Source: Caenorhabditis remanei (lineage: Eukaryota; Nematoda; Chromadorea; Rhabditida; Rhabditidae). Taken from it: a stretch of DNA of 64,000 nucleotides. Shown here in pieces: positions 1 through 11,585 of this stretch. The notes under the pieces are model-generated. The model saw only the letters and a list, made by a program, of their open reading frames with translations, did not search any database and was not told the origin of the DNA. Made by a program: the position numbers and the translations under genes. The DNA lies in NCBI RefSeq assembly GCF_010183535.1, contig NC_071331.1, forward strand, positions 7,068,001 to 7,132,000, in the 5' to 3' direction. The stretch's first letter is position 1. Each line of letters begins with the position of its first letter.

Positions 1-975
1 AGAGGCGTGTCTGACTGATCATAAGAAGAAGGTGAGGAGCATAAATTTCAGATGATTTCAGAAGTCACTTTATCTTGAACTATATTAACGAGTGGATTCT
101 TTATGTTTTTATTTGGGAGAATCTGAAAATCCCAAGTTTCAAAAGGTGAGTCATTTAAGAAATCGACAGATTTCAATTATCAATTTCCAGATTATACCAC
201 TCGGGTGCAGCTGTCTGAGATTTATCAAAGATTTCGAACTATCTATTCTTTGAAGAAGATTCCGATACGAAAATTCCGATGAGCTCTATGTGGATGTTAT
301 CAATATCGCATATCGAAGTTCACGTTATAAATCTTATTTTCAATGAATTTTGTGTTTTCACAGATTTCCCTCATGAGGAAAATCTGTGAAAACTTCTTTC
401 TGGTTCACGTTTTCCCGAACGTCTTTTCTCTTTTTGTAATTTTCCACAGAATAGACTCCTGAGTCTTTTCTGTGATTTTATTTATTTCCTTTCATCTTAA
501 TAAATAAGGTCACGTAAATATAACTTCAATTTAAAAACAAAACAAGAAGAAATAGAAGAAATAACCAAAAAATAATTTGACTTTTTTCAGGGGCCGCTCG
601 GTTAATTTCACATTTAAAAATTCATGTTTTCTGACAGTAGAAAATCTGTAAAAGCTCATTTCTCAACCGAAAAACAACTTATCACGTTGAAAAAATAAAA
701 TTTTCAAATTTGGCCTGTCTTATATGGTAATACTATGGGGTCATGCTTACGAAAATTGTAATACTAATGGGATTTCTTAAGAAAGTTCTGAATGTTTTTA
801 TGCTGGCATCCTCCGGGGCGACAATTCAATTGTTCTAAATGTATTTTTGTTGTCTAATACATGTAATGTGGTTTTGTGGGGGGTGTGGGCCGTGGATGTT
901 ATGGTTAGTGTCTCTCTCTCCCACTCTCGCTCTATATAAACTTACGGTTGGCTCGCTTCTTATCATTCTGTGACC
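1..975. other. No supported gene; short hairpin and TATA-like promoter at right end
   Basis: I see no open frame with convincing splice structure here. A TTTCCAG acceptor near 190 could begin the last exon of a gene entering from the left, but its reading frame is short and unrecognised. Inverted arms at about 354-370 and 377-393 (GTTTTCACAGATTT type) could form a hairpin. A TATA-like string (CTATATAAA) lies near 931-940, about 40 bp before the ATG at 976. AATAAATAAGG near 500 could be a polyadenylation signal. Confidence 0.4.
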
Positions 976-1316
976 ATGCGAGATTTCTGTCTGGTTATCG
1001 TTATTCTGACTATCGGCTTACATACCTCTTCTCTGAAACCAATTCCACGATGGGTAATTATGTCCGGATGCCCGGAGTGTGACTACTGTCTTATCTTGAA
1101 CGGGTATGTTCCTATCGTCTTACCTCTTCTTACCTTATGTTTGTTATTCTAGCACTGTTTCTCCTTATTGGTGTGTGGAAGACCGGCTGTATTGCAAGAT
1201 TTCGTACGTTTATCTCTTGGGCTTCCTCTGGATACTACTACGTTGGTCCCTACGACTGCGTCTTCATCTATCCTGGGGTTTTTGCTGGGACCAGTTTTTG
1301 CGATGGTTGTGCTTGA
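976..1316 (+). CDS. Candidate small secreted or membrane peptide gene, structure unresolved
   Basis: An ATG at 976 follows a TATA-like box by about 40 bp and opens a hydrophobic, signal-like N-terminus (MRDFCLVIVILTIGL) and then a Cys-rich stretch (CPECDYC). A 49-nt intron is plausible (GTATG at 1104, TTCTAG ending 1152). After it all three frames stay open for more than 150 bases, so the C-terminus is not fixed. One frame has its own ATG at 1137, a hydrophobic start, and ends in a Cys/aromatic tail at 1316; another runs to 1393; a donor at GGGTAATT near 1053 would give a third product. I do not recognise the family. The locus could also be chance open sequence, and transcript data would be needed to choose. 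Confidence 0.3.
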
Positions 1317-1728
1317 TGTTATCTATTAATGATGGTTGTTTGGTTATTCTTATACTGATTTATTTGAATGAACATAAAGCATATACTGGTTAAAATAATT
1401 AATAGGGGTCGCAAAACATATACTGGTTAAAAAATATCCCAGAAATTAGTTTTCGAGTACAAAACAAGAAACAATTTCTCGAAAAATCGAAAAATCACTA
1501 TTTTGTCACTTAATTTTTGAAAACTTAAACAGAAATTACCAACATTTTTTCGCGCAGCCCTTATGGTGGGTTTTTTATGAGTTCCACAAAATTTCATAAT
1601 TTTAAAAATCTTACTTGATGATGATCTTGCAGCACCCTTCAATTTGATTGCAGGCGTCGTCGCGACACACGGAGAGGAACGAGCTTCTAAAAATAAATAA
1701 AAATAAATACTAGTTATTAATTCCAATA
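1317..1728. other. Intergenic, nothing recognised
   Basis: A/T-rich sequence with a short repeated phrase (catatactggtta at about 1380 and 1418). No supported gene. Confidence 0.4.
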
Positions 1729-3214
1729 CAGTGCGCGTCATAAAGATAGGACACCCTCTAAAATTTGTCGTTCTGAAAATCCTGAATAGTTATCAAAAAT
1801 CGGTGAGTGCAGTTCGATTCAGCAACCCTAAAAACTCTATGAGGCAACTGATCGTTTAGATTGAGCAACTTTGAGCAGCTCTGTGCTCAAAAGTCACTTT
1901 TGAGACCGCATTATAAAGATAGGACACCCCCCAAAAAGCAGTACTTTGCGAGTCTTTTCCCTAGAAAATGTGGAATTTTTTGATCGGAAATTGCTTTAAA
2001 TGCTCTAATTAGTCCTATTTTAAATGTTTTTAGAAAAATTATTCCTAGAAAACATGTTAGAAAAAATTCGATTTTCAGACTTTTTAGTGATTTTTCACTT
2101 TTTCGATTTTTATCATTGAATTATATGAAAACACCAATAAATTTCCAATATTTATGTATCCGGAATAAGAAATCATACCTTGAAAATTAATATTTTTAAT
2201 TTTGAAATGTCTTCAAAGTGATTGATATCACTTGTCGAGATAAAATTCGAAAAAAGTGAAAAATAATTGGAAAATTGGAAAATCGCATTTTTTTCGAGTT
2301 TTTTCGAACAAGTTTTCTAGGAAAAAAATTTGTGAAAAACTTCAAAATAGGACAAATCAGAGCATTTTAAGCAGTTTCCAATTAAAAAATTCCACATTTT
2401 CCAGGAAAAAGACTCGAAAAGTACTGCTTTTTGGGGGTGTCCTATCTTTATAATGCGGCCTCAAAAGTGACTTTTGAGCACAGAGCTGCTCAAAGTTGCT
2501 CAATCTAAACGATCAGTTGCCTCATAGAGTTTTTAGGGTTGCTGAACAGGGCTGGGCATTGTTTGAGAGGTCAAATAAATTGTTTGACCAAAAAATGTTT
2601 GAATATTTTTTCCAAACAATTTATTTGATCAAATAATATTTGAATTTGTTTTTCAAATAATTTATTTGACCAAACATTATTTGAAATTTTTTCTCAAATA
2701 ATCAAATAATTTCAAACAACTCAAGAAAATGTTTTATTGCCAATAAAGGCAGTAAAAAGAAAAAAAGTAGGTTATATTTTAAAACATGTAAAAATCAAGG
2801 AAAAATACTATTTTTTGTTAAATTTTCCGTCCTGAAAGACTTTCTCGAGTTCGAAGTAATTATTTTTTCCTAACCATTCGGCAGTTTGAAGAGAAAAATT
2901 ATCATAAATGATACAAAGAAATGGGTTTCAAATTATTTGAAAATTTTCAAATAATTTGGTCACATAATTTTATTTGATATGAATTTGTCAAACATTATTT
3001 GGTCAAACAATTTGTTTGAAAAAAAAGTTCAAATAATTATTTGAAGCAATTTATTTGACTTTTACCCCAAATTTCAAATAATTCAAATAATCAAACAAAT
3101 AATTTGCCCAGCCCTGTTGCTGAATCGAACTGCACTCACCGATTTTTGATAACTATTCAGGATTTTTCAGAACGACAAATTTTAAGGGGTGTCCTATCTT
3201 TATGACGCGCACTG
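1729..3214. mobile_element. Foldback (Tc1/mariner-type) MITE, with a nested insertion
   Basis: Both ends carry the inverted sequence CAGTGCGCGTCATAAAGATA and are flanked by TA (1727-1728 and 3215-3216), the target duplication of Tc1/mariner elements. The arms continue inward as an almost complete palindrome: 1729 to about 2010 pairs with about 2330-2546 and 3117-3214, apart from a 570-bp insertion in the right arm. There is no transposase frame, so it is nonautonomous; its length without the insertion is about 916 bp. Confidence 0.85.
2547..3116. mobile_element. hAT-type MITE nested in the foldback element
   Basis: The inverted ends are CAGGGCTGGGCA / TGCCCAGCCCTG. The eight bases TTGCTGAA are found on both sides (2539-2546, 3117-3124), which matches a hAT target duplication. 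Removing the insert restores the outer palindrome exactly. The interior is dominated by repeats of TCAAATAATTTGA type and has no coding sequence. Confidence 0.85.
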
Positions 3215-3216
3215 TA

Positions 3217-4208
3217 TCAAACAATTGGGATTTTTCTAATAGACTTACCTTTTCAATTTTGCGATGACATCACATTAAATAAAAAATAGAAATACATGGA
3301 TTTTAAAAGAATCAAGAATACACGGGGGCGGCCTGAACACAACGAGCCTTGGGAGAGTAAAATGAGGAGAGCAATTGGGAGAGACGAGCAAAAGTTAGAG
3401 GAGAGGAGGGAGCAGAGAAAAACAGAAAGTGATCAGAAAGTGAGAGCACAGGATCAGCGGAGGGCAGATCACTATCTCTCGTTTTCCATCCACACAGGTT
3501 GACCCAACAGCTGCTCATAAAAATCAAATGATAAAAGGGATATGAAAGAAATAAGGAAGAAGTACTCATGGCGGTTGTGAACGTTAAAATGTGATATCTG
3601 TTGACACTGTGAAAATTTTGTCCGGTTTCATTTTGTTTTGAAGAAGAACGAATATACCGTAAAATCTCTATTGGCGCAAATCTATTTAATGTGGTATATG
3701 TTTTTTTTTCTCAAAGAGGTTATCAAAAAGTTGCCAACATACAAAATATAGCTGTATATTTAAGAAATATTTCTCCAGTTGGAAAAAATTAGATAGCTCT
3801 CAAGGCAGTTGAGATATTATGCTCCAAACTCTTGCTACACTTCTATTAGAGGTTTTACGGTATTTCAAACTGTCATTTCCGTGATTGATTTGATCGATTT
3901 TACCAGACTTGCAACAGGCAGGATTGGAAGTTCAGTACTGAAAAATTCAAAATTTTTATCGAAAAACAAAATTCTTATTGAAAAAACGAAAAAAAAAAGT
4001 TTTTGGTTTTTTTCCTATTAAGACTGGTTTTTTGAAAAATATAATTGAGTAAAATAATGGAAAATGTTCAGAAAAAAATCTACAAAAAAAATTATAGTGA
4101 GTTGCCGGAATTTTGGAAGTCTGGAAAATGTGACAACTAATGTTTATTAAAGATAAATCATCAACCAACAATCAAACATCACACGTTTATGCTTTTTCAG
4201 AAACAGTA
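3217..4208. other. Intergenic, nothing recognised
   Basis: Open frames here (for example 3296-3502, rich in Lys, Arg and Glu) lack splice context and family similarity. I see no gene or element with definable ends. Confidence 0.4.
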
Positions 4209-4210
4209 TA

Positions 4211-4931
4211 CAGTGCGTAACACAAGTTTAAGGCCACCCTTGAAACTGAGTTTATTGACTCAGCGGAGCATTTCTGGTTAAAACTAATAAATCCAGCAGA
4301 TACTGAGTATCTATCTGCATTATTACCGAACATTTCCAGCTCTCATTATCAAGATCTCGACGAGCTAGCGACTCAAATCCCTCTAATGTTGACAGCAGTG
4401 CAGACTGTGGGTAGAGTCAAACCTTAAATTTCTTCCCAGAAACGTACAAGATATGTTTCTAAACTTTTGAAATCAACGAATGAGCATTTGGAGACGTGGT
4501 TTCTCTAAGAATTTACCCACTTACGCCGCTTTTAGAGCTCAGATTTAGCGCCTGAAAGAGAAAAATGGAGAGAGACTTGAATCCAGGTTCCCAGCAGACC
4601 AGTAGGGTCAGGACTATATGGTTTTGATGTTTTCTTCTTGAATGTAATTTGTACAATCCTAAAATACAATTCTAGAGTGCAACTTTGCTTTTATTCGACG
4701 CTTTTTGCTCAACTCCGGGGGTGGCCTTATACTTATGTTACGCTTGAAAGTGCGCTCTTTTCACATTTGGCCACGTCACCATCCTAGTTTTGGAGGCCAT
4801 GTCACAAAAACATTTTCCTAGGGGTATTTTTGGATGAGGAATCCGAATCCGTTATTAGTTTTAACCAGAAATGTTCCGCTGACCCAATAAACTCAATTTC
4901 ATGGGTGGCCTTATACTTGTGTTACGCACTG
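4211..4931. mobile_element. Tc1/mariner-type MITE (721 bp)
   Basis: Inverted ends CAGTGCGTAACACAAGT are flanked by TA (4209-4210, 4932-4933). Subterminal blocks such as TTTAAGGCCACCC and TTTCTGGTTAAAACTAATAA also recur inverted. There is no transposase frame. The first seven bases (CAGTGCG) match the element at 1729, so the two may be related. Confidence 0.85.
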
Positions 4932-5087
4932 TAATTATTATTTTGTAATTTAAATTTTTTGAAAATATTTTGCGCCTTCCGGACAAGTTTTTGATTAAAA
5001 CAAAAGAGACTCCGCAAATCAATGAAACCAACCTTCCCCACTATCAAAAGTCGATAATCAAAAAGTAGAGAAAAAACCAAAAACGAT

Positions 5088-5160
5088 AGGTTCCACCGAG
5101 ATTTGAACTCGGGTCGCAGGATTCAAAGTCCTGAGTGCTAACCGCTACACCCGACGAGGC
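5088..5160 (-). pseudogene. tRNA-Gln(UUG)-like pseudogene
   Basis: The minus strand reads a D-arm, an anticodon stem CAGGA/TCCTG around loop CTTTGAA (anticodon TTG), a T-arm with box B like GAGTTCAAATC, and a 3' end GGAACCT followed by T-runs that could terminate Pol III. The 5' acceptor strand does not pair with GGAACC, as it should (about GGTTCC); it reads CCTCGTC instead. It is therefore probably a tRNA-Gln pseudogene or tRNA-derived repeat. Confidence 0.65.
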
Positions 5161-5161
5161 G

Positions 5162-5936
5162 GCAGTGTCCACTAGCCGTTGATAAGAGGACACTTGCGGA
5201 ACAGGCGCTGCGGAAGATGAGTAATGCCGAGAGGGGAGTGTAAACATTTGGTGGTGGCTGCGTACAAGCGGTTTTTGGAATTCCACTATTTCAAAATGTG
5301 TATTTCACAAATATGGAAATAATAATCTAGTGTTTTCTTCTGAAAAGCTGGTTGAAAACTGAAAAATGAGTAGGTTTTGATGGTAATATTGAGAGAACTC
5401 ACTATCAGACTTGCAAGGGACTGGGCCGAGATTTTGCAAGTCTGGATTTAATACTTTCGAATAATGTACAATAACGATCATAATTCTAACATTTTTGGCC
5501 GGTCATTTTCAGTTGTACATGTCCACCTTTAAGAGTGTGTTACGGTATCACTGATTGTCCCACCAAGTAACATTTTTATCGGTCGTAAAGATCGAAAGTA
5601 GAACTCCATTTTGTACATAGTTGACACTAAACGTGAGGACTTTTCTATTTTTCAGTATACTCATTGTGTCGTTTGTCTAATGTCTCGGTTTCAAAACGTC
5701 TGGTTTCAAAACGACCATTCATTGGCACAATGCCAAGCGCCCTCTCTGCTTTTCATGTTGACCCGTCCTTCCCAACACCTTTTTCATAATCTCCGTCTCC
5801 ATTAGTTCTCTCTGTCCCTCTCTCCACACCAATTGCTTCTCGTGTTGTCTGAGTCTCTTTCTCTCTTTCTCACACCTTTTCGAATATTTTTTCTTTCTTT
5901 TTTACCCAAATTCATTTTTTTCCAGCGGGTTTCCTA
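5162..5936 (+). promoter_or_regulatory. Upstream region and trans-splice acceptor of the ZYG-11-like gene
   Basis: From about 5760 the sequence is a long CT-rich tract typical of nematode promoters or 5' regions. It ends in TTTTTTTCCAG at about 5915-5924, only 12 bases before the ATG at 5937. With no upstream coding exon in frame, this is a likely spliced-leader (SL1-type) acceptor. Confidence 0.5.
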
Positions 5937-8358
5937 ATGGAAACGCTTCAAAATACGTGTATACAAGTGCTGGCGAATTGTATTAAAGAATGTGAGTTAT
6001 TTTCAGTTTCTAATCTTATTAATCTACTTCAGCAAAATTCAAAGGTTATGCAAAACTAATCGATGGCTTGAGAATTGGTGAAGAATTTAAAATTCCTTCG
6101 GAGCTGAGAAACAGGATCTTCGAGATTCTTACCAAGACACCTCTTCGACTCTCATCTGACACTGCGCATGAGATTTCGAAAGTTTTCAACGTAACGAAAG
6201 TGATACTGACATCTTCAATTATTAACGATGCTTCGATTGAGCTTTTGCAATCATTCAATTTGGTAGAGCTGGAGCTGAAATTATTAGATTTGAAGAAGGA
6301 GGAGAATACAGGAGAAGAGGAGATTGGTTAGTTTTTGTTTTTTTAGTAGAAACAATCAAACGTGGAAAGTGTTTCTTTGAGGGGATTTCCTTGAGGGATT
6401 TCTTTCCGTCATTTCCCTCTTTCCGTCATTTTAAGATTTTTTTGCATTCCGCCAGGAAAAAATGAAATTTTACATAAATTTTACTACTTTGCGCTCAAGT
6501 CTGGTTGTCCCATAAAGCCAATTTTTGTAGGAAAAGTTATGCATCGGCAAAAAATTTCCCTTTCGCAATAGCACTTCATCTTGCTAATGTGCATTTCGTT
6601 ACGGGCCGCGCTTACAAAATATTTGTTAACTGAGCAACCTTTTTGAATTCAGATGATGAGGAGTATTTGTCAGATGATGAGGAGTATTCGTTTGACATCA
6701 TCGCTACTCTCGACTCGATTTTGAATTCAAAAAGCCGCAAGAGCCTACGCGTTCTAAAAATTTATGGATATAAAACCAAATTCAATGGTGAATGGATTGA
6801 GCAGGTAAGGATTTCAAGATCAAGAGTAGTTCCAGTTATACCCATGTTTTCCAGATAGCAAAAGTACTAGGTCCAGTTCTCCAACATCTCGACATCAACT
6901 CTTATCGCTTATCTTGGGGACAATCCAAACCTATCTTCAATCGTTTTTCAAACCTCACAGAACTCAATGCGTCTCACACCCACATCTTATTGGCTGAAGG
7001 GATATCTCAATTGAAAAATCTGAAAAATCTGACGCTTGCTGGCGTAAAACTAGGCCTTGATGATTTCAAAGAACTCTTCAAACTGAGAAAACTGCATTTT
7101 TTGAATCTGTCCAACTTACATTATGACCCGTATATGGGTTTTATCAAGTATTCCTTTCAAGAAGAGTCACCTCATCCCGAGTTAAAAGTTTTGGACATTT
7201 CAGCATGTGGATACGATTTGCGTGAAATAGCGAAATTGATTGAAGTTTATCCGAAATTAGAAACTATTGGATTGATTGGTGAGTAACAACGATTTAGAGG
7301 ACTTTCCTAGCCAAGCCAATTCAACTTCATATAACAAAAAATTGTTCATTCAGGTTACGAACTCCCTCCCAATACCAACACTGAGATCCCAGGTGTCAAA
7401 CTTCATTTGAATACTACTGTCGAGCAATGTTTGGACTCTCTCGACTATTACCTCAACAACTGGGGATTTGAACATGAAACTATCGTCGAGATAATCAGAA
7501 AAATATATCGGGAGTGCATATGGACTACTTTTCTTTTTCCTGAACAGTTGAAGATCCAGTGTCTCGACAAAATAATTGAAGCACTAGATCATGGACCGAG
7601 ATTCACAAACATTCTTGTACCACTTCTTGCCTTGACCAACTTAATTGAGTAAGATTAAATTAGGCATGCTCCAATTATATCCTGTGTACCGATTTACAGC
7701 GAGAACCGTCTTCAAGGAATCACAGCTTTTCAACGTCACTCTCTAGCCAAATACCTATTGGGACAGGAACCACCTGAGGAACGGCCTCTTCTTTATTTCA
7801 CTTTGTTCCAGCGGTGCTTTACTAGCGACGCCTTTCTTGCTACCCGTCACATCAATTACAGTATGGTCTGTAACAAAACGATCGATTTTGTTCTTCGGGA
7901 GGTCTCAGATTGCACCTACCATATACTAGATGTCCTTGAAACGGGCGTATCGATATTAAGCAGATGTTTGTGCAAGATGTCTAGAAGTGATGAGAATTTT
8001 CAAACGAAAAGATTTGATTGCATGTTGTGAGTTTTCTTAAAATGGTATAAAAACGCGAAAGCGCAAGGATGGAATTGCAAAAAGCGCTGAAATTTGTGAG
8101 ACGCAGAGAAAGCTTTCCCAGAGCTGAGTAGAACGAAATTTCAAGCGGAATCACTGTTTCTGACTTCCTATCAGAGCGATAAAGCTTATTAGGGAACTTC
8201 AAAGATGTTTCCTTTTCAGTAACTACATGATGACTGCCTCTAACCAACGCTCCCGTCAAGCCGCTGTAGCAATCCTCGTTCATGTCTTCTCATTCTCCAC
8301 TAATCGAAACATGACTGGAAATCAAAAATCCCAACTGATGACTGAAATCATGTCCTGA
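5937..8358 (+). CDS. ZYG-11-like CUL2 ubiquitin-ligase substrate receptor, short C-terminus
   Basis: Seven exons join in frame: 5937-5991, 6033-6326, 6653-6804, 6855-7278, 7354-7648, 7700-8026, 8220-8358, giving 561 residues. The N-terminus has a BC-box (TLQNTCIQVL, residues 3-12) fitting the elongin-C binding consensus, and about 30 residues on a CUL2-box (IPSELRNRI). Together they form a VHL-box, as in ZYG-11/ZER-1 receptors of CUL-2 ligases. Leucine-rich repeats follow (LKNLKNLTLAGVKL, LHFLNLSNLH, LKVLDISACGY), then a helical ARM-like part (FPEQLKIQCLDKII onward). An acidic insert DDEEYLSDDEEY lies near residue 117. Family members are usually near 700-800 residues, so this one ends early in the ARM part; sequence after the stop may be decayed coding sequence. 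The role is inferred; the substrate is unknown. Confidence 0.75.
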
Positions 8359-9030
8359 ATTCGCAGATACAGACGATATCGTTCCGTAGACATTCGGAAA
8401 GTTCATCGTTTCATACAAACGCGTTGCAAGTCTTCTGGAGTAAAGGATTGGATTGATTGGGTAAAGATGAAGATTTGTGATGATTGATTTTTTGTTGTGT
8501 TCTTTTATTGTTCTTGTTGAGTTTTTAACGATAAAATACAATTTATTTTGAAATTTTGAGTTTTTATTACTGAGTAACGCGTCAAAGGTGCGCCGGACTC
8601 GGATTCCCCCTAGTTTTTGGTTTCCGGCGAGTTAGTAAATTCTTGTTAGAAATGTCCTGAAATTCTCCAACCACGGGTTTAAACTTTCCTGAATTTTACA
8701 AAATGTTGTGAAAGAATGTGCACATTTTTTGACTCCGAACAGAGCCGAGATTTTGCAAGTCTGGGAGAACTTACTTTTGAGAATTCAGTTGAAACCATAC
8801 TTGTCATTTGACGGGCCGGTCAGGCGGGCCGAGGGAAAATTTGGAAATTGGCCACGGCCCGGCCGGCCCGAGACAGGTATGATTGAAACTATTGAATTTT
8901 CTAGATACTAGAACATTGCCAGCAGATCATAGTGCTCAATTTTTCTGAATTACAACATTTCATTGAAACAAATGTTATAGTAACTAGAAAAAATGAAAAA
9001 AGAAGTATTTACAAAAATAGGAAAAAACTT
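8359..9030. repeat. Intergenic with a GGGCCGG-rich MITE at about 8800-8882
   Basis: Between 8800 and 8882 the ends are ATACTTGTC...GGGCCGG and CCGGCCCGAGACAGGTAT, an inverted arrangement shared with copies near 29525, 58985 and 62050. Sequence around it (8750-9030) reappears inverted, without the MITE, at about 18309-18370. No gene was seen. Confidence 0.6.
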
Positions 9031-9096
9031 TGACCACTGAGCGGATCGAACGCCCAACCTTTCGATCTGGAGTCGAACGCGCTACCATTGCGCCAA
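9031..9096 (-). tRNA. tRNA-Trp (CCA), 3' part of a split gene
   Basis: The minus strand from 9096 to 9031 reads the D-arm (GCGC/GCGC), anticodon arm TTCGA-CTCCAGA-TCGAA with anticodon CCA, a T-arm with GGGCG/CGCTC, and acceptor 3' strand AGTGGTC with discriminator A. A T-run just downstream could stop Pol III. The first six bases are missing here because a transposon begins at 9097; they lie at 14707-14712. Putting the two parts together gives a 72-nt cloverleaf with all seven acceptor pairs (some G-U). The gene is disrupted and probably dead in this state. Confidence 0.85.
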
Positions 9097-9400
9097 CACA
9101 GGTAGTCCGCCACGGACGCAATATGGGCGATTTATGGGCCGCGCGTGGACTCAGCACGAATTCGCAGAGGATTGTATGTGGTCCGTATACGGTCCGTTTT
9201 GAGTCCGCGCGCCGAAAAAGTCGCTCCTCTCCCTCCTCCTCCCCCTTCCCGCTTCTCTCTGCAATCGATAAACAGAAAACAGTGAAAATGTGATTATTAA
9301 ACCAAATTTATTATAAAAAACAACAAAAACTAACAACACCGAATGGGGAAAAATTGAAAGAATCATAAAGAAATAAAGCAATGAACTTCTTGGTCGACGG

Positions 9401-11302
9401 TTACGTAAGACAGGCGTAATCGAATTGGGGAGGGTTGCTGGTGGTGAAATCAAGAGCTGTGCTGAAATTAAACGGAATTAGAATTTACGGCGATGTGAAA
9501 GAGACTTACACATACGATCCTTCATCTAATTCTTTTACTTCCTCGAGATATTGCTTCAGAGTGAACGCGACTTCTTTCGGGGTGGTGTCCATTTGTGATT
9601 TATACTCCTTACGGAACCGATCACTGTAATTTTAACATTTCATCATCAATTCACAAGCAAATCATCTCACATAAAATTTGTCATAGTTTCTCTAGCCACG
9701 CACTGCAAAGTAGTTCGAATGTTTAAGTCGCTGTCTTGTCGGAAACCTCTGATTACAAATCCTATAAGAAAACAGTGACTTCATTTTCGTAGGAAGTATA
9801 TGGAACGTACGAACTATTGGTCCGAAGAATTTGTCGCCGAATGGGATGTAACCGGCGTTTGAGAAGTCTTGTGCAGAATATGCGACGAAAAACGGGTCTC
9901 TTTTAGCGACCTGAAAGAGAATAATGTTATTGAAAGCTTTGTCATTTCAAAGAATTACTTCTTTAAAAACGAATCGGAAGAGAAGTCGCGCATCGCCATA
10001 AAAACGAGATGATGTCCACTTAGCAGCTTCCGATGGAGTAACAATCGAAGAGAGTTTGAAGGTCTTTTTGCACGGTAGCATAACATTTTCCTCGTTCTCC
10101 GTGGCCTTTCTTAGATCGAATCCGATTCCTTTTATGAAATCGCACTGGAAATCAGCAACTTATAACAGGGTGTATATGTAAAAGAAGCGTTTACCTCTCT
10201 ATCATATATTCCTTTGGATTTCTCAGCTTGACGAAGACGATTTACTAGTTTATTGTTCTGCAAGTGTTAAGTATTAAAACCCTTACCGTGTCAGTTACCA
10301 TTGCAGTATTAAAAGCCAGACCCAATGCCAACTTTTCCAAATCCGGATGTACGTTATGAAACTTTTGGGCAAGTTCTAGTATTGGGTAGAAATCTGTTTC
10401 TTGAACGGTTTTGGAAAGCTTTTGAAGGTTTTCCTGTAAAACGTAAATGGAATAATAATTATAGGAAAAATTATCAACTTCGCATTCCGATCGTGATAGC
10501 GGAATTCCTTTTTCCAAGTTGTAGAGATTATTAACGGTAAATCCAATCGGATTCCATTTGTCATTATTTGAAGAAAAGTGAGATCCTTCGCCTGTTTTTG
10601 AGTGAAGGAACGGAGTGACACGTGCGGCATATGAAGGTGTCGTGACCAGAGGAGCCGAAGTGGGCGCATCGGACTGAACATTTCTCATTCCATCAGTGAA
10701 CATCGAAGTACTACTGGTGTCGATATCCACTAAATCTTGCAGTGGAGCCGTTAGACGAGATGTTGAATTCTTCTTTTTAAAGAAGTTCGTAGGTGGGAAA
10801 CGAGGTGTTTTCGGAGTTTCGAAGAATTCTTGCTGAAAGCAAGCGTTACGAAATTGATACGAGATATGTGACCCACTTTTACACAATTTATAGCTCTTTC
10901 CATTTTCACATTTCGCAATTGATGATAAGTGGCTGTTTCTTTATGAATTTTCGAAGTATCTTCAGTGGCAGTAGTCTCAGTTTCAGCATCTTCGCAGTTG
11001 TCGAAATTCTCATCAATTAACATATCGTCTTCAAAGCTCGGAGTAGGTGGAAGTGAACAATTCAAACCGAACCTTTCCGGTTCGATAGGCACTAGTTTCT
11101 TTTTTGAACATTCCATAGAAACGGGTGTTGTTTTAGAAGTTACGTTAGAAACGGGTTTTGTTTTCGAAATTTCCTTAGATACCGTTTTTGTTTTATAAGT
11201 TTCGTTAGAAACTGGTTCTTTCTTATTCTTCACTCTCTTCGCAGCCGGAATCCCAACACTATCAACAGCATCGTTAGACTTCTTTATACGTGTTCGGACC
11301 AT
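9401..11302 (-). CDS. Second gene of the CACTA-like element, function unknown
   Basis: ATG at 11302 starts exon 1 (10883-11302). It encodes a Lys/Ser/Thr-rich, probably disordered region with short repeats of the type KTKPVSNVTSK. Exon 2 begins at 10832. Further exons continue through KLVNRLRQAEKSKGIY (about 10200-10258), a block with FIKGIGFDLRKA and SSRFYGDARLLFRFVF (about 9968-10146), and FFVAYSAQDFSNAGYIPFGD, to an apparent stop at 9401 after a final exon ending FDYACLT. Splice sites look consensus and introns are about 50 nt. I do not recognise a domain. CACTA elements often carry an accessory DNA-binding protein (TNPA-like) beside the transposase, so such a role is possible but is inference. 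Exact boundaries of the middle exons are less certain than the ends. Confidence 0.6.
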
Positions 11303-11585
11303 ATTTACCCGTTTTTCTGGAAAAATAAATTCATTTGAAACATTCAGTAAACAATTAAGATTAAGAGGATTAAAAAAAAATTTTTTGATAAAGCAACAAA
11401 CAATACGGGGTCGCCGGCGCCCTGAAAAGAGCGAAGAAAAAAAGTCGTCCGAGAGTAGTACACGGCCTAGAATATCAATGACGGCCACATTGAAATTGGA
11501 GGGAAACGGAAACATTTAAATAGGAATAAATAGATTGGAGCGGAAAGAAGTGAAAGAAAAAGGACAAAAAGAAATTGAAATTAAT

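Noticed and set aside
3296..3569. Lys/Arg/Glu-rich frame on + and overlapping frame on -
   Set aside because: Low-complexity composition, no splice context, no recognisable family.
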